DNA from: Planctomycetota bacterium
GTDB taxonomy: Bacteria; Planctomycetota; UBA8108; UBA1146
Direction: 5' to 3'
Assembly (NCBI GenBank): GCA_016776905.1
Contig: JADHSM010000017.1
Span: 23,418 to 87,417, forward strand
DNA: 64,000 bases
Shown here one piece after another: positions 10,322 through 19,503 of the stretch. Under the pieces are notes generated by a model. The model saw only the letters and a program-made list of their open reading frames with translations. It was not told the origin of the DNA and did not search any database. Made by a program: the position numbers and the translations under genes. Position 1 is the first letter of the stretch; each line of letters opens with the position of its first letter.

Positions 10322-11254
10322 ATGGCTACCGCGATAGAACTCAAAAATGTCGTTAAGCGATTCGGTGAATTTAATGCCGTCGATGACGTCTCCTTCTCTG
10401 TGGAGGAAGGCACTATCTGTGGATTCCTCGGTCCCAATGGCGCCGGAAAAACCACATCCATCCGCATGATTCTCGATATCCTTCGGCCCACATCTGGGAG
10501 CATTTCGATACTCGGAGAAAAAAATGCTTCTCTGGTCAGAGACCGCATTGGTTACCTTCCCGAAGAAAAAGGCCTCTACAAAAAAATGACGGCGGCGGGA
10601 ATCATCGCTTACTTCGCGACGCTGAAGGGTATGCCTAAGAAGGAAGCTCGAAGCATCGCCAGAGAGTTACTACAAAAGTACGGCCTGGGATCCTTCATGG
10701 ATCATAAATGTGAAGCACTTTCAAAAGGCATGGGGCAAAAGGTGCAGGTGCTGGCTTCGATAGCACACAGCCCCGATCTCGTGATTCTAGATGAGCCCTT
10801 CAGTGGCTTAGATCCTGTTAATCAAGAGGTGATGGAAGAAGTGATTCGAGACTTGAAGAGCCAAGGAAAAACAGTGCTTTTCTCGACTCATGTCATGTCA
10901 CATGCAGAAAGAATCTGCGAAGACATCGTCGTCATTGCCGCTGGAAAACTCGCCTTTAATGGCACCGTGCAGCAAGCAAAAGCGATTCTGCCAAGACGTG
11001 TTCGAGTGGGGGGCGAATCCATAGAAAAGGTGATCCCGTCTCTCGACGGCATCGTTTCCTGTACGCCCGTGCAAGACGGCCGCGAAGGCGTCCTCGAGCT
11101 CATCGTCGAAGAGACGACCGATTCCCGCAACTTGCTCAAGTCTTTTTTCGACGCTGGGGTCGCCCTCGACATCTTCGAAGTCGTCAAACCCGACCTTCAT
11201 GAAATCTTTGTCCACCTCGTTGGAGAAGATGCCAGAGAGGCAGCCCACCGATGA
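10322..11254 (+). CDS. ABC transporter ATPase, NatA-like
   Basis: A 310-residue ABC ATPase with Walker A GPNGAGKTT (about 37-45), signature LSKGMGQKVQ, and Walker B DLVILDEPFSGLDP followed by the STHVMSHAE switch histidine. A C-terminal extension of about 90 residues matches the DUF4162-type tail of NatA-like and daunorubicin-type exporter ATPases. GGAG stands a few bases ahead of the ATG. The stop overlaps the start of the permease gene by 4 bp (ATGA), so the two are translationally coupled. It energises an ABC-2 exporter. NatA of Bacillus extrudes sodium, but the cargo here cannot be inferred. Confidence 0.92.
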   Translation: MATAIELKNVVKRFGEFNAVDDVSFSVEEGTICGFLGPNGAGKTTSIRMILDILRPTSGSISILGEKNASLVRDRIGYLPEEKGLYKKMTAAGIIAYFATLKGMPKKEARSIARELLQKYGLGSFMDHKCEALSKGMGQKVQVLASIAHSPDLVILDEPFSGLDPVNQEVMEEVIRDLKSQGKTVLFSTHVMSHAERICEDIVVIAAGKLAFNGTVQQAKAILPRRVRVGGESIEKVIPSLDGIVSCTPVQDGREGVLELIVEETTDSRNLLKSFFDAGVALDIFEVVKPDLHEIFVHLVGEDAREAAHR

Positions 11255-12864
11255 TCCGCATTTATCGTGTCGCGCTCAGAGAGTACATGGAAAACGCCAA
11301 AACCAAAGGGTTCTGGATCGGCATACTATTATTCCCCTTGATGATCTGGCTAATGCTGGAGGTCCCTCGTTTTCTCGAAGAAAAGGGAATCCCCACACGT
11401 CACGTCATCATCGTGGCGAATGATGATGTCGCTGGAGATATCTCCCGACAAAGACTGACCCTGCTCAATCGACAGAAGTCACTCTCATCTCTACAGCAGC
11501 ACCTCGCGAAAGAAACGGCAGATCAACGCGCCGAGATGCTTGAAAATACTGAGTTCGACGCAGCAGAGCTCCTCGAAAAATTAGAAGAAGGGCTCAGCCA
11601 GATCTCCCCTGACGCGGGCGCCATCAATCCCTTTAACCCGGAGCAACTGGTAGAAATCGGGGACTTGGTTCCTGATGAAATGCTGCTGAATGACTTTCGC
11701 TGGAAAGCGCTAAAGAATCTTCTCATCTCGCAACTCCCTGAAGGATCTGCAGCCTTTGTTGAGCCAGAGCTCCGATTCAAGGAGGTCTCTCTCCCGAGTG
11801 ACCTCACTAGCGAGAGCACTAACGAAGAGATCGAAAACGCCCTACGACCTTACCTTAGAGGCGAAAAACTCTTCCCAAGTACCGACGAAAACGTGGACCT
11901 ATTCGCCCTCGTCATCATTCCTGAAAATGTCTTCGATGGAGAAAACCAAATTCGGTTCTGGTCTACAAATCTAGCCGACACTGATTTACTAGACGCCATC
12001 ACAAGCTCATTGTCGGAACACGCTAGAAATCTCGAATACGAAAAGCGAGAAATCTCAACATCAGATGTCACTGAAATTGCAGCACTCCGTATTCGTTCCA
12101 ATAACTTCAATCCCAACAAAGAAGCCGGGGAAGAGAAGGTCGGCATTCGCGACAAGATTCGTCAATACGCACCGATCGGATTTGTCTACCTGCTTTGGAT
12201 CGCTATCTTCTCTGTCGCACAAATGTTGCTCAACAACACCATCGAAGAGAAGTCGAACAGAATCATTGAGGTGCTTCTTTCTTCAGTAACAACTAACGAG
12301 CTTCTCCTTGGAAAGGTGTTCGGGGTCGCGGCGGTAGGCGTCACGATGCAACTGGCTTGGATCGGATCAATGATCACCATTCTCCGGCTTAAAGCGGGTC
12401 CTGGCGCAGAATGGGTCGTCGACTTGATGGCTGCAGTCATCTCTCCTGAACTTCTCATAGGATTCATATTTTACTTCGTCACAGGGTATCTTTTTTACGC
12501 CTTCTTATTTGCTGGTATCGGAAGCGTCTGCAATACCATCAAGGACGCTCAAAACTTCATGGGCCCGATCATGCTGATCTTGATGGTTCCATTAGGCACC
12601 ATGATGTTTATCCCCAATGATCCTAACGGAACCATCGCTACAGCCATGTCATGGATTCCGCCCTGGTCGCCGTTCATCATGATGAATCGAATGGCCGCAA
12701 ACCCTCCCATGTCAGACATCGTGGGGACGGGCGTCATGATGATAGTTTCTGTAATTATGGTCTTCTGGATTTCTTCTCGAGTCTTCCGGGTCGGAGTTCT
12801 TCGCACAGGACAACCGCCCAAGATTTTAGAACTTCTGGGTTGGCTGCGGTCGAGTAACTCTTGA
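11251..12864 (+). CDS. ABC-2 type permease, NatB-like
   Basis: A 537-residue permease with one N-terminal membrane segment (GFWIGILLFPLMIWLMLEV). A large extracytoplasmic region of about 270 residues follows (about 45-310), then five or six C-terminal membrane segments (GFVYLLWIAIFSVAQMLL and others). The motif NNTIEEKSNRIIEVLLSSVTTNELLLGKVFG is the classical ABC-2 permease signature. The layout matches NatB-type exporters. It overlaps the ATPase gene upstream by 4 bp and the DUF454 gene downstream by 4 bp (TTGA), giving a tight three-gene operon. Confidence 0.9.
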   Translation: MIRIYRVALREYMENAKTKGFWIGILLFPLMIWLMLEVPRFLEEKGIPTRHVIIVANDDVAGDISRQRLTLLNRQKSLSSLQQHLAKETADQRAEMLENTEFDAAELLEKLEEGLSQISPDAGAINPFNPEQLVEIGDLVPDEMLLNDFRWKALKNLLISQLPEGSAAFVEPELRFKEVSLPSDLTSESTNEEIENALRPYLRGEKLFPSTDENVDLFALVIIPENVFDGENQIRFWSTNLADTDLLDAITSSLSEHARNLEYEKREISTSDVTEIAALRIRSNNFNPNKEAGEEKVGIRDKIRQYAPIGFVYLLWIAIFSVAQMLLNNTIEEKSNRIIEVLLSSVTTNELLLGKVFGVAAVGVTMQLAWIGSMITILRLKAGPGAEWVVDLMAAVISPELLIGFIFYFVTGYLFYAFLFAGIGSVCNTIKDAQNFMGPIMLILMVPLGTMMFIPNDPNGTIATAMSWIPPWSPFIMMNRMAANPPMSDIVGTGVMMIVSVIMVFWISSRVFRVGVLRTGQPPKILELLGWLRSSNS

Positions 12865-13274
12865 GCACCAAAAAATCTCCAGTGCGGTTTTTTTGGAATG
12901 CGCTCGGCTTCATGGCTCTTGGGTTAGGCGTTGCCGGGATTCCGCTCCCTGTTCTGCCAACAACGCCATTCGTGTTGTTGGCGGCTTACTTTTTTGCGAA
13001 GGGATCTCCCCGGTATCACCATTGGCTGCGAACTCATAAGTTCTTTGGGCCACTGGTCACAAACTGGGAGCTGCACGGATCGATCCCACTTCGGGCAAAA
13101 ATTTTCGCCTCGATCATAATCGCAGTCGCTATCTCTTTTCCCTTATGGATCAACAGAGAAAGCGTCCCCGTCGAAGCCCGCTGGGCTACTGCGATACTTG
13201 CAGGAATTGGTTGGCTCTTCGTGATCACGAGACCTTCCGGCCCGAAATCAAAAACGAAAGAAACCTCTTCTTGA
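12861..13274 (+). CDS. DUF454 (YbaN-like) inner-membrane protein
   Basis: A 137-residue membrane protein with the DUF454 core: GLGVAGIPLPVLPTTPFVLLAAYFFAKGSPRYHHWLRTHKFFGP. Two further hydrophobic segments follow (AKIFASIIIAVAISFPLWI and WATAILAGIGWLFVI). The start is a TTG overlapping the TGA of the permease gene; no ATG lies close by, so translational coupling is likely. The role of the family is not established. Its place behind an exporter suggests only a membrane-related function. Confidence 0.85.
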   Translation: MSTKKSPVRFFWNALGFMALGLGVAGIPLPVLPTTPFVLLAAYFFAKGSPRYHHWLRTHKFFGPLVTNWELHGSIPLRAKIFASIIIAVAISFPLWINRESVPVEARWATAILAGIGWLFVITRPSGPKSKTKETSS

Positions 13275-13296
13275 AATCAGAAGTGCTGCTGAAGAC

Positions 13297-14388
13297 TTAC
13301 TCTTCTGAGTCGTCGTCATCAATTCCGAGATAGAGACTGCCGCTCTTCGTTGAAAGATAAGGCTCTAAAGGAATCTCTTCCTGCTTAATAAAGCCTTTTT
13401 CTGGCAGTGATCCATCGCGAACCATTTCGACGACAGCGGCGACCGAACAGGCGGTCGTCCAGCTGATAGCACGCCACTCTGTGCCGTTAACATCGATCGG
13501 GCGATACTCGCCGACGAACTCTTCGCGCTGAAGACTTCCGGACTGATGTCCCTCTACGGCCGCATGGACATAAACAACATCATCTTGCACAGGAGGACAC
13601 GCCTCTGTCAGAATTTTTGCTGCTTCCTCGCGATTACGGTTCATTCCCAACTCATGAAGGAAGAAACGCATCCGATCACAATGGCCGGGATAACGCATTG
13701 TTTTGTAGTTGAGTGTTTCCAGTTTTCCATCCCATGTCTCACACATGGTTCCAAGCCCACCAGATGTAGTGAAGGCTTCGAGTCGAAGACCGTTGATATG
13801 AATCGTCTCGACAGCTTCCAAGGATGGGACTAATGATCTTTGGCCCATACTGATCACTTCGCACTCATTCAGGTATTCGTTAATCACGCCAGCGGAAGAC
13901 CACGTGAATGAGTAGCCCATGCTTCCACGGGGATGCTCTGGAAGAGCTCCCACGCGAAGTTCGATGGATCGAACATCATCGAACTGACGGGCAAGATCTG
14001 CTCCTACAATTCCGATGAAACCAGGCGCCAATCCGCACTGGGGAGCCAGCACTGACTTAGCCTCTCCAGCCATCTCCTGAATTGCATTGGTAGTGGGGAC
14101 ATCTTCTGTCAGATCAAAGTAGTGCACACCTTGATGGACTGCGGCCTCGGCTACGGGCAAGTTAAACTGGTACGGAAGGCATGAGACCACGCCCTGACAC
14201 CCATCAAGGGCAATAGCCAGAGCCGCAGAATCGGAAACGTTCAGAACCTCTGAAGGGAAAGATAGACCCTCAACAGGACGTGCATCTCGACCGATGACTT
14301 CAAAGCCCGCTCTTTGCAAGAGGGTTCCGACGAGACTACCTACTTTGCCCAGTCCAACGACGAGCACTTTATCGATTTGAGATGCCAT
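13297..14388 (-). CDS. Saccharopine dehydrogenase-like NADP oxidoreductase
   Basis: A protein of about 363 residues with an N-terminal Rossmann fold (VLVVGLGKVGSLVGTLLQRAGFEVIGRD) and the Sacchrp_dh pattern VVSCLPYQFNLPVAEAAVHQGVHYFDLTED. APQCGLAPGFIGIVGADLA follows, then a C-terminal substrate domain. Members include lysine-forming or lysine-degrading saccharopine dehydrogenases and carboxynorspermidine synthase, and the exact reaction is not resolved here. ATG 14388 has GGAAGGA upstream and is chosen over an ATG 21 bp earlier. The tail is strongly acidic (GIDDDDSEE). It is convergent with the DUF454 gene. Confidence 0.82.
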   Translation of the reverse strand: MASQIDKVLVVGLGKVGSLVGTLLQRAGFEVIGRDARPVEGLSFPSEVLNVSDSAALAIALDGCQGVVSCLPYQFNLPVAEAAVHQGVHYFDLTEDVPTTNAIQEMAGEAKSVLAPQCGLAPGFIGIVGADLARQFDDVRSIELRVGALPEHPRGSMGYSFTWSSAGVINEYLNECEVISMGQRSLVPSLEAVETIHINGLRLEAFTTSGGLGTMCETWDGKLETLNYKTMRYPGHCDRMRFFLHELGMNRNREEAAKILTEACPPVQDDVVYVHAAVEGHQSGSLQREEFVGEYRPIDVNGTEWRAISWTTACSVAAVVEMVRDGSLPEKGFIKQEEIPLEPYLSTKSGSLYLGIDDDDSEE

Positions 14389-14563
14389 GAGTGTTTTCCT
14401 TCCGCTCATTCTCGTACCTAGAGATTCGAGCCTATCCTATCCCTGCACCCCGATCTGACAAGCAGACCGAAAGAAAGGCCCGATCCTCAGGGAGAAATCA
14501 GACCCTAAACGCTCTTAAATCGCAATTATGAGCAATATTCATAGAGAATCCCCCGAGGGCTCC

Positions 14564-14731
14564 TTAGATAAACCACTCGTAAATCGGGATGTACTTCCCC
14601 ATCAGCCAGCCGACCACGCCACCGAGGACCGCTCCTACTAAAGAGAGTAGGAGAGAATCGAACTTGCCGATGAATACTGCTCCAATGATGGCACCCACAA
14701 CACAGCAAAAAATCGTCCACAACAACCTCAT
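14564..14731 (-). CDS. 55-residue glycine-zipper membrane protein
   Basis: A short gene with a good ribosome site (GAAGGAG, 8 bp before the ATG on the minus strand) and an uninterrupted 55-codon frame. Two hydrophobic helices carry glycine-zipper spacing: VVGAIIGAVFIG (about 11-22) and LVGAVLGGVVGWLMGK (about 31-46). A charged turn (KFDS) separates them, and the protein ends YIPIYEWFI. Small-xxx-small spacing suggests tight helix packing, as in channel-like or Gly-zipper_2 family proteins. Other frames over the same stretch are longer but lack both ribosome site and sensible composition. Function is unknown. It lies upstream of the saccharopine-dehydrogenase-like gene on the same strand, 175 bp away. 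Confidence 0.7.
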   Translation of the reverse strand: MRLLWTIFCCVVGAIIGAVFIGKFDSLLLSLVGAVLGGVVGWLMGKYIPIYEWFI

Positions 14732-14852
14732 CAATTTTCGCTCCTTCAGTCGATCGACATCCCTCTGTGAGACGGAACAACAACTGCTCTGTTTTCATCA
14801 AAGGCGAACTCAACCTCAAAATAAACCTTGATGGGTTTGCACACCTTCACAA

Positions 14853-15863
14853 TTATTCAACAAACTTCATCTCCAACAGAACAGCACTATGGTCAGATGG
14901 GAAAATTCGATCCGGGACAGCGATCAGGTCGTCTTCCCACACCTCTGGGTAAACAACCGTCGACACGGGCTCGAGCTTCCACGAAGGGCTATGCTCGTGC
15001 AGATACAATCGATCGATCCTGTCAAAGCCCTGCTCTTTTTCTTTTGTCCCGCGAAACATCGGCGACCAAGTAATCCCCGGATGGTGCACCGGATCGGGGT
15101 GTACCATCCGATAGACATCAGTGAATCCCTTATCCTGCATCAACGTACTTACCGGCAAATCGAGAACCCGCCTACGGCGGAAAACTCTCTTCGTATCTTT
15201 AGTCCAATCAAGATGGGAAGGGGTATTCCAATCGCCGCCGACCAATAATGGCAATGGTGACTGCGTATGACCCAGTTCATTCAGGCGCTCTACTAATCTT
15301 TGCGCCTGAGGAAGTCTTTGGGATCTTTCAAACTCGCATTTCAGCAAATCTTCATCGGTGATCTCTGGAGAATCCCTCAATACGTAGGGGATGTAATCTC
15401 GATAATCGAGCCAAATGCTCCAGGCCAGAAACTCGCGACCGCTCGAATGCACGAGCCGGGCACCCACTCCATGCCAAGGTTCGTGGGCAAAGGTTTCAGC
15501 CATCTCGTAACGAGTTAAAACGCAGAGATGGGTACTGTCACCTTGGTGCTGATTCCAACCAAGTTGCTCTGCTAACCACGCTCCGAGCAATGGTCGGTCA
15601 CCATTGATATCGTAACTCTCCTGTAACAGCACCACATCCGCTTGGGATTCACGAATGACCGTAAGAATTTTTTCAGGACCCTCGTCGACTTCATTACCTC
15701 CGCGCCAAGCATTCCAAACGAGAACCTTGACGACATCGTCTCGACTCGACACATCCTCTGATGAAGCTTTTCGAAACTGGACGGGGGAACAACTGCTCAG
15801 TAAGAACAGAAGTAATAAAAAGAAAAGATTCGGGGTCATCCACACTGAATTCGCATGAGTCAT
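14853..15863 (-). CDS. Endonuclease/exonuclease/phosphatase-family lipoprotein
   Basis: A protein of about 336 residues that starts with a lipoprotein signal (LFFLLLLFLLSSCS, lipobox LSSC). An EEP domain follows with the standard motifs: VLVWNAWRGG, ADVVLLQES (catalytic Glu), GGDWNTPSHLDW, FDRIDRLYL and FPSDHSAVLLEM (catalytic Asp-His). Members are magnesium-dependent phosphodiesterases acting on DNA, sphingomyelin or inositol phosphates. Export and lipid anchoring argue against DNA repair. ATG 15863 is chosen because GAGGAG lies 8 bp upstream; an earlier GTG overlaps that site. A strong hairpin terminator lies about 45 bp upstream, separating it from the preceding operon. Confidence 0.85.
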   Translation of the reverse strand: MTHANSVWMTPNLFFLLLLFLLSSCSPVQFRKASSEDVSSRDDVVKVLVWNAWRGGNEVDEGPEKILTVIRESQADVVLLQESYDINGDRPLLGAWLAEQLGWNQHQGDSTHLCVLTRYEMAETFAHEPWHGVGARLVHSSGREFLAWSIWLDYRDYIPYVLRDSPEITDEDLLKCEFERSQRLPQAQRLVERLNELGHTQSPLPLLVGGDWNTPSHLDWTKDTKRVFRRRRVLDLPVSTLMQDKGFTDVYRMVHPDPVHHPGITWSPMFRGTKEKEQGFDRIDRLYLHEHSPSWKLEPVSTVVYPEVWEDDLIAVPDRIFPSDHSAVLLEMKFVE

Positions 15864-15908
15864 ATGAGCCACTCCTCTTCACCATTCGACCATTAAAAAT
15901 GGGCACAG

Positions 15909-15943
15909 AAAAGGCCCGAACCGGGAACCGGATCGGGCCTTTT
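15909..15943 (-). terminator. Rho-independent terminator of the molybdo-enzyme operon
   Basis: Perfect inverted repeat AAAAGGCCCGA (15909-15919) / TCGGGCCTTTT (15933-15943) with a 13-base loop. T-rich ends on both sides let it work in either direction. It follows the last gene of the minus-strand oxidoreductase operon by about 30 bp and precedes the EEP lipoprotein gene. Confidence 0.85.
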
Positions 15944-15975
15944 CTTTTTCATGCCAACGATGACGCAACCTTGCT

Positions 15976-16215
15976 TCAGGTCACCTCATCCGGCTGGGGA
16001 TAACAGGCTCTTCCTGGACGACATCCATCCGGGCAAACATCATCTCCATCTGGACCATGGTACGCCATCGTCTTGAGACAATGAAAAAACGCCGTGTCTG
16101 CTGTAAATGCATCCTCAAAAGCGCTTCTTCGATATTCCGTATTGAGCAACATCGTCTTCGTCCTCAGGCAGGGACACACGTCTTCAGGGAGAAGTTCAGG
16201 TTTTTGCATCGCCAT
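15976..16215 (-). CDS. Cysteine-rich 79-residue protein, last gene of molybdo-enzyme operon
   Basis: Not a recognised family. The short protein has six cysteines in the pattern CPC (about 14-16), FHC (about 46), VCPDGC (about 60-65) and RACY near the end, with no signal peptide or membrane segment. ATG 16215 is preferred, with AGGAGG 7 bp upstream; a GTG at 16221 overlaps the stop of the FAD-subunit gene. Tight linkage to a Tat-exported Fe-S/FAD/Mo enzyme suggests a metal-site, assembly or redox accessory role, though PaoD/XdhC-type chaperones are much larger and unrelated in sequence. The terminator just downstream supports it as the last gene of the operon. Confidence 0.65.
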   Translation of the reverse strand: MAMQKPELLPEDVCPCLRTKTMLLNTEYRRSAFEDAFTADTAFFHCLKTMAYHGPDGDDVCPDGCRPGRACYPQPDEVT

Positions 16216-16217
16216 CT

Positions 16218-17189
16218 TCACCCCTCCTTTCTGGATCGAGCTGAACGAATCGCTTTTCCAATGAGGCCCTTAAGCATCGGTATCTTGTATCCATTTTCTG
16301 ATAGGGGGGTCGCTCCTGCTCCTGCTATTCCGGAAGCCTCTGCAATTTCATCGTCAGACCCGTCGATCTTTTTCTCGATATCTGATCGCCGCAGAGGTGC
16401 CGGGGAAACCGCACCGAGCACAACACGGTGATCACCTTTGCGCCCACCCCTGTCGAGCAGTAATGTGACACTCGCCTGTGCCCAGTCAAAACTCTGCTTT
16501 TCGCGAGCCTCTTCGTAAGCCCATGAACCCGCTCTCGTGGATTCCGGCAACATCACTCTGCGAACAAACTCGCCCTCCTCAAGAGACACTTCTCTAAGAG
16601 GATCACTCGATGGCCCAATAAAGAACTGATCAGCGGTCAACTCCCTAACCCCGTCTTTGCTCGCAATTTCGATGACCGCTTCATGAGCGACCAAAACTGG
16701 AGCGAGATTAGATGGCTGAGTGGCTGAGCAAATCTGGTTATCAAAAATTCCGTGAAACTCATTCTCTCCATCGCGAGCCCAGCAACCTGTACCGCCATTC
16801 TTCACGCAGGAGTAACCCTCGTGACGCAAATACCAGCAGCGGGGCTTTTGACAAAGGTTGCCACCCACGGTCGCCATATTCCGAATTTGAGGAGTCGCTG
16901 CATGAATGATCGTTTCGCACACTGCAGGAAAACGACTCAAGACATCGGTATGAGAACTGACGGCCGACAATCTTACGAGCGCGCCTATCCAAATACCTTG
17001 GTCTGTCACTTCGATGGTGTTCATTCCAGGAAGTGACTTAAGATCGACCACGGAATCCGGCGAGGCCACGTGTTCCTTGATGCGATTGAGTAAATCAGTA
17101 CCCGCAGCCAAATATGAAGCATTGCCTTTTGACACTTGCTCCATCGCTTCCTTCTCATTTGTAGGTCGAATCACCTTGAAGGGTCTCAT
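16218..17189 (-). CDS. FAD subunit of xanthine-oxidase-family oxidoreductase (PaoB-like)
   Basis: A 323-residue FAD-binding subunit of the CoxM/XdhB/PaoB family. FAD motifs are LAAGTDLLNRIKE (27-39) and NMATVGGNLCQ (104-114). Between about 113 and 136 lie four cysteines (C113, C118, C128, C136) in NLCQKPRCWYLRHEGYSCVK...GTGCWA. This arrangement matches the extra [4Fe-4S] insertion of E. coli PaoB (YagS) and 4-hydroxybenzoyl-CoA reductase beta. It carries electrons between the Fe-S subunit and an acceptor. The start overlaps the stop of the Mo-subunit gene by 4 bp. Confidence 0.9.
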   Translation of the reverse strand: MRPFKVIRPTNEKEAMEQVSKGNASYLAAGTDLLNRIKEHVASPDSVVDLKSLPGMNTIEVTDQGIWIGALVRLSAVSSHTDVLSRFPAVCETIIHAATPQIRNMATVGGNLCQKPRCWYLRHEGYSCVKNGGTGCWARDGENEFHGIFDNQICSATQPSNLAPVLVAHEAVIEIASKDGVRELTADQFFIGPSSDPLREVSLEEGEFVRRVMLPESTRAGSWAYEEAREKQSFDWAQASVTLLLDRGGRKGDHRVVLGAVSPAPLRRSDIEKKIDGSDDEIAEASGIAGAGATPLSENGYKIPMLKGLIGKAIRSARSRKEG

Positions 17190-19501
17190 AGTCTTTCTCC
17201 CTTCTTCTGAGCTGGAACTTCTTTAGCAGCATCTCTTTTCGCGATCGCTTCTAAAACTTTTTTCGGAGTGATGGGCAAATCGTACATGCGCACTCCTAAA
17301 GCATCTGAAACCGCATTGGCCACTGCAGCAGCAGTGGCGACGATAGGCGGCTCTCCAAGTCCCATCACTTGAGTGTTTGATTTTCCGTTATAGACATCGA
17401 GCAAGACGACGTCGATTTCAGGACAATCCATCGAGCCGAGCATTTTATAATTTTCAAAATCGTCGTTGAGCATGCGCCCTTTTTGGCGATCCATAATGCG
17501 CCTTTCAAAAAGCGCAAAGGAAACTCCCTGGATCACTCCACCCCGAACCTGACTCTCAGAGGTCAGAGGATTGAGGATTTTTCCAGCATCGGCGACTGCC
17601 ACGACCTTTAAGACTTTCACCGCTCCGGTAGCCTGATTGACCTCAACATGAGCGGCTTGCACTCCGGCATTAGTATCAGAGAAACCCTCATAGTTTCTGC
17701 GAGGACGACCTTTGAGCACTTCGATCGCATCATCATCCATCAATGCACACGCACTTTCGAAGGTCATTCCTGTGGAGCCTTCTCCAATGCGCCACACTTC
17801 TTGGTCCTTCAGATCAAGCTCAGAAGCATCCCAGCCTTTACGATCAGCCACTATCTCCATGAGCTCTTTCTTTGCATGGAAAGCTGCCAATCGGGCCGCA
17901 GGAGTCACTGTTCCAATCGTTGTCGATCCGCCACTGGCAGGACCCTGAGGGTCATCCGTATTACCAATACGGGTAGCCACTTGATTCATTTCCAAGCCCA
18001 GCTCTTCAGCGACCACCATGCCCATCACCGTCCGGGTACCGGTACCGATATCTTGGGCTCCATTGCGCACTTCGACTTGACCGTCTTTAGTGATGCGCAC
18101 GAGAGCACTGGCCCCGCCGCCGCCCGCAGAGAACCAGAGATTACTGGCAATGCCCAATCCCTGACAAATTTCTGCACCTCCGTTGCGAGTCAAAGAACGG
18201 TTCCACTTAATCCGGTCTTTAGCGATGTCGTATTCCACTTTTCTGATCGGATGCTCATCGTTCTTCTTACGAAACTCGACACGGTCCATTCCGATTTCAT
18301 CGGCAGCCATGTCCATCATTTGCTCTAAGGCGAAAGCTCCTTGAGGCCAACCCGGTGCTCGGTGAGCTTTGGCGCCTCCAGTATTGGTTCGCACCCCGTA
18401 CTCGATCTTGTCCACTTCTCCGATGTTATAGATTCCATCGTTGTGAGCACCCGCTCCGCCGGTTCCCGTCCCCGGGGTACCCCAACTTCTGATTCTAGTT
18501 CCTTGAATTACACCGTCTTTATTGACGCCCATCTTCATCTGCTGAAGAGAGTCAGGACGATTTCCGGCACTCAGTTGTTCGCCCGATCGATCCAGCATCA
18601 GATGAACAGGAACACCGGCTTCCTTTGCCAGCAATGCTCCGAGAACACCTTCTCTACCCGCAGAGAACTTAGAGCCGAAACCGCCTCCCACGTACTCGGA
18701 TAGGATCTGACAACTCTTGGCTCGAACACCTCCCCAGTTACTGGTGAGTTCATTCCGAAATCCAAATGTCGCCTGACTCGAGGCCCAACAGATCAGTCGC
18801 CCGTCTTCCCAGCTGCACACTGATCCATGAGTTTCGAGGGGGGCATGTGTTTGTACTTGCGTACTGAACTCGCCCTCCACGACAACGTCAGAGTCTTGGA
18901 TCACCTTTCCGACAGCAGCCTCTTGGCGCGCCAACCTCTCGTCCATGTCTGAGTTGGATCCTCTTCTTCCTCGTCTCTGCCGAGGACTGATCCGAGCCAC
19001 GTTGACCTGTTCCCCACGGCCCACCTGAGGTGCGCCCTCTTTGCGCGCATCCTCGACGGTCACACAATGAGGCTTGATGTCATATTCTACTTCGATGGCA
19101 CGCAAGGCCGCTTCAGCTTGCATCTCTGTGTCCGCCGCCACCGCTGCCACTTCTGCCCCCGCATATCGCGCAGACTCATCTTCAAAGATCTCTGGAGCCG
19201 TGAGGATGGCCCGGACTCCCGGCAATTTCTTTGCCTTGTCAATATCGATGGAAACGATGTCGGCATTACCGTGAGGACTCCTCAATATCTTTCCGTAGAT
19301 CATGCCCTTCGGTTTTTGATCATAGGAATAGTTCGCCGTGCCTGTCACCTTCGCGACAGCATCTACCCTTGGGGTCGATTGGCCGATCAGATTTAAGCGA
19401 TCCCCTGGCTGCCAAGGTTTCACGTCATCGTCTTGGATTCTTACCGTGAGGTCACGAAACTGATCTCCAAAACCAACTTTAATCTGTATTTCTTTTGGCA
19501 T
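17186..19501 (-). CDS. Molybdopterin-binding subunit of xanthine-oxidase-family oxidoreductase (PaoC-like)
   Basis: About 771 residues. It opens with the aldehyde-oxidase a/b-hammerhead region (RVDAVAKVTGTANYSYDQKPKGMIYGKILRSPHG). Mo-domain motifs follow: EYVGGGFGSKF, TNTGGAKAHRAPGWPQGAFALEQMMD, NGAQDIGTGTRTV, DAGKILNP and VMGLGEPP, whose Glu is the catalytic base of the family. ATG 19501 has GGAAGGGAGGG upstream and lies 2 bp after the Fe-S gene. A basic insertion (RQRRGRRGSNSD) near residue 180 is unusual. Gene order here is FeS-Mo-FAD rather than FeS-FAD-Mo as in E. coli paoABC. Substrates could be aldehydes, purines or aromatic N-heterocycles. Confidence 0.9.
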   Translation of the reverse strand: MPKEIQIKVGFGDQFRDLTVRIQDDDVKPWQPGDRLNLIGQSTPRVDAVAKVTGTANYSYDQKPKGMIYGKILRSPHGNADIVSIDIDKAKKLPGVRAILTAPEIFEDESARYAGAEVAAVAADTEMQAEAALRAIEVEYDIKPHCVTVEDARKEGAPQVGRGEQVNVARISPRQRRGRRGSNSDMDERLARQEAAVGKVIQDSDVVVEGEFSTQVQTHAPLETHGSVCSWEDGRLICWASSQATFGFRNELTSNWGGVRAKSCQILSEYVGGGFGSKFSAGREGVLGALLAKEAGVPVHLMLDRSGEQLSAGNRPDSLQQMKMGVNKDGVIQGTRIRSWGTPGTGTGGAGAHNDGIYNIGEVDKIEYGVRTNTGGAKAHRAPGWPQGAFALEQMMDMAADEIGMDRVEFRKKNDEHPIRKVEYDIAKDRIKWNRSLTRNGGAEICQGLGIASNLWFSAGGGGASALVRITKDGQVEVRNGAQDIGTGTRTVMGMVVAEELGLEMNQVATRIGNTDDPQGPASGGSTTIGTVTPAARLAAFHAKKELMEIVADRKGWDASELDLKDQEVWRIGEGSTGMTFESACALMDDDAIEVLKGRPRRNYEGFSDTNAGVQAAHVEVNQATGAVKVLKVVAVADAGKILNPLTSESQVRGGVIQGVSFALFERRIMDRQKGRMLNDDFENYKMLGSMDCPEIDVVLLDVYNGKSNTQVMGLGEPPIVATAAAVANAVSDALGVRMYDLPITPKKVLEAIAKRDAAKEVPAQKKGERL

Positions 19502-19503
19502 GA

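Noticed and set aside
14526..14819. 97-codon minus-strand frame overlapping the glycine-zipper gene
   Set aside because: Its start lacks a ribosome site and its composition is random, while the 55-codon frame has a good site and membrane helices.
17648..18328. 226-codon plus-strand frame opposite the molybdopterin subunit
   Set aside because: It lies wholly antisense to a clearly conserved gene, has a His/Ser-rich odd composition and no ribosome site.
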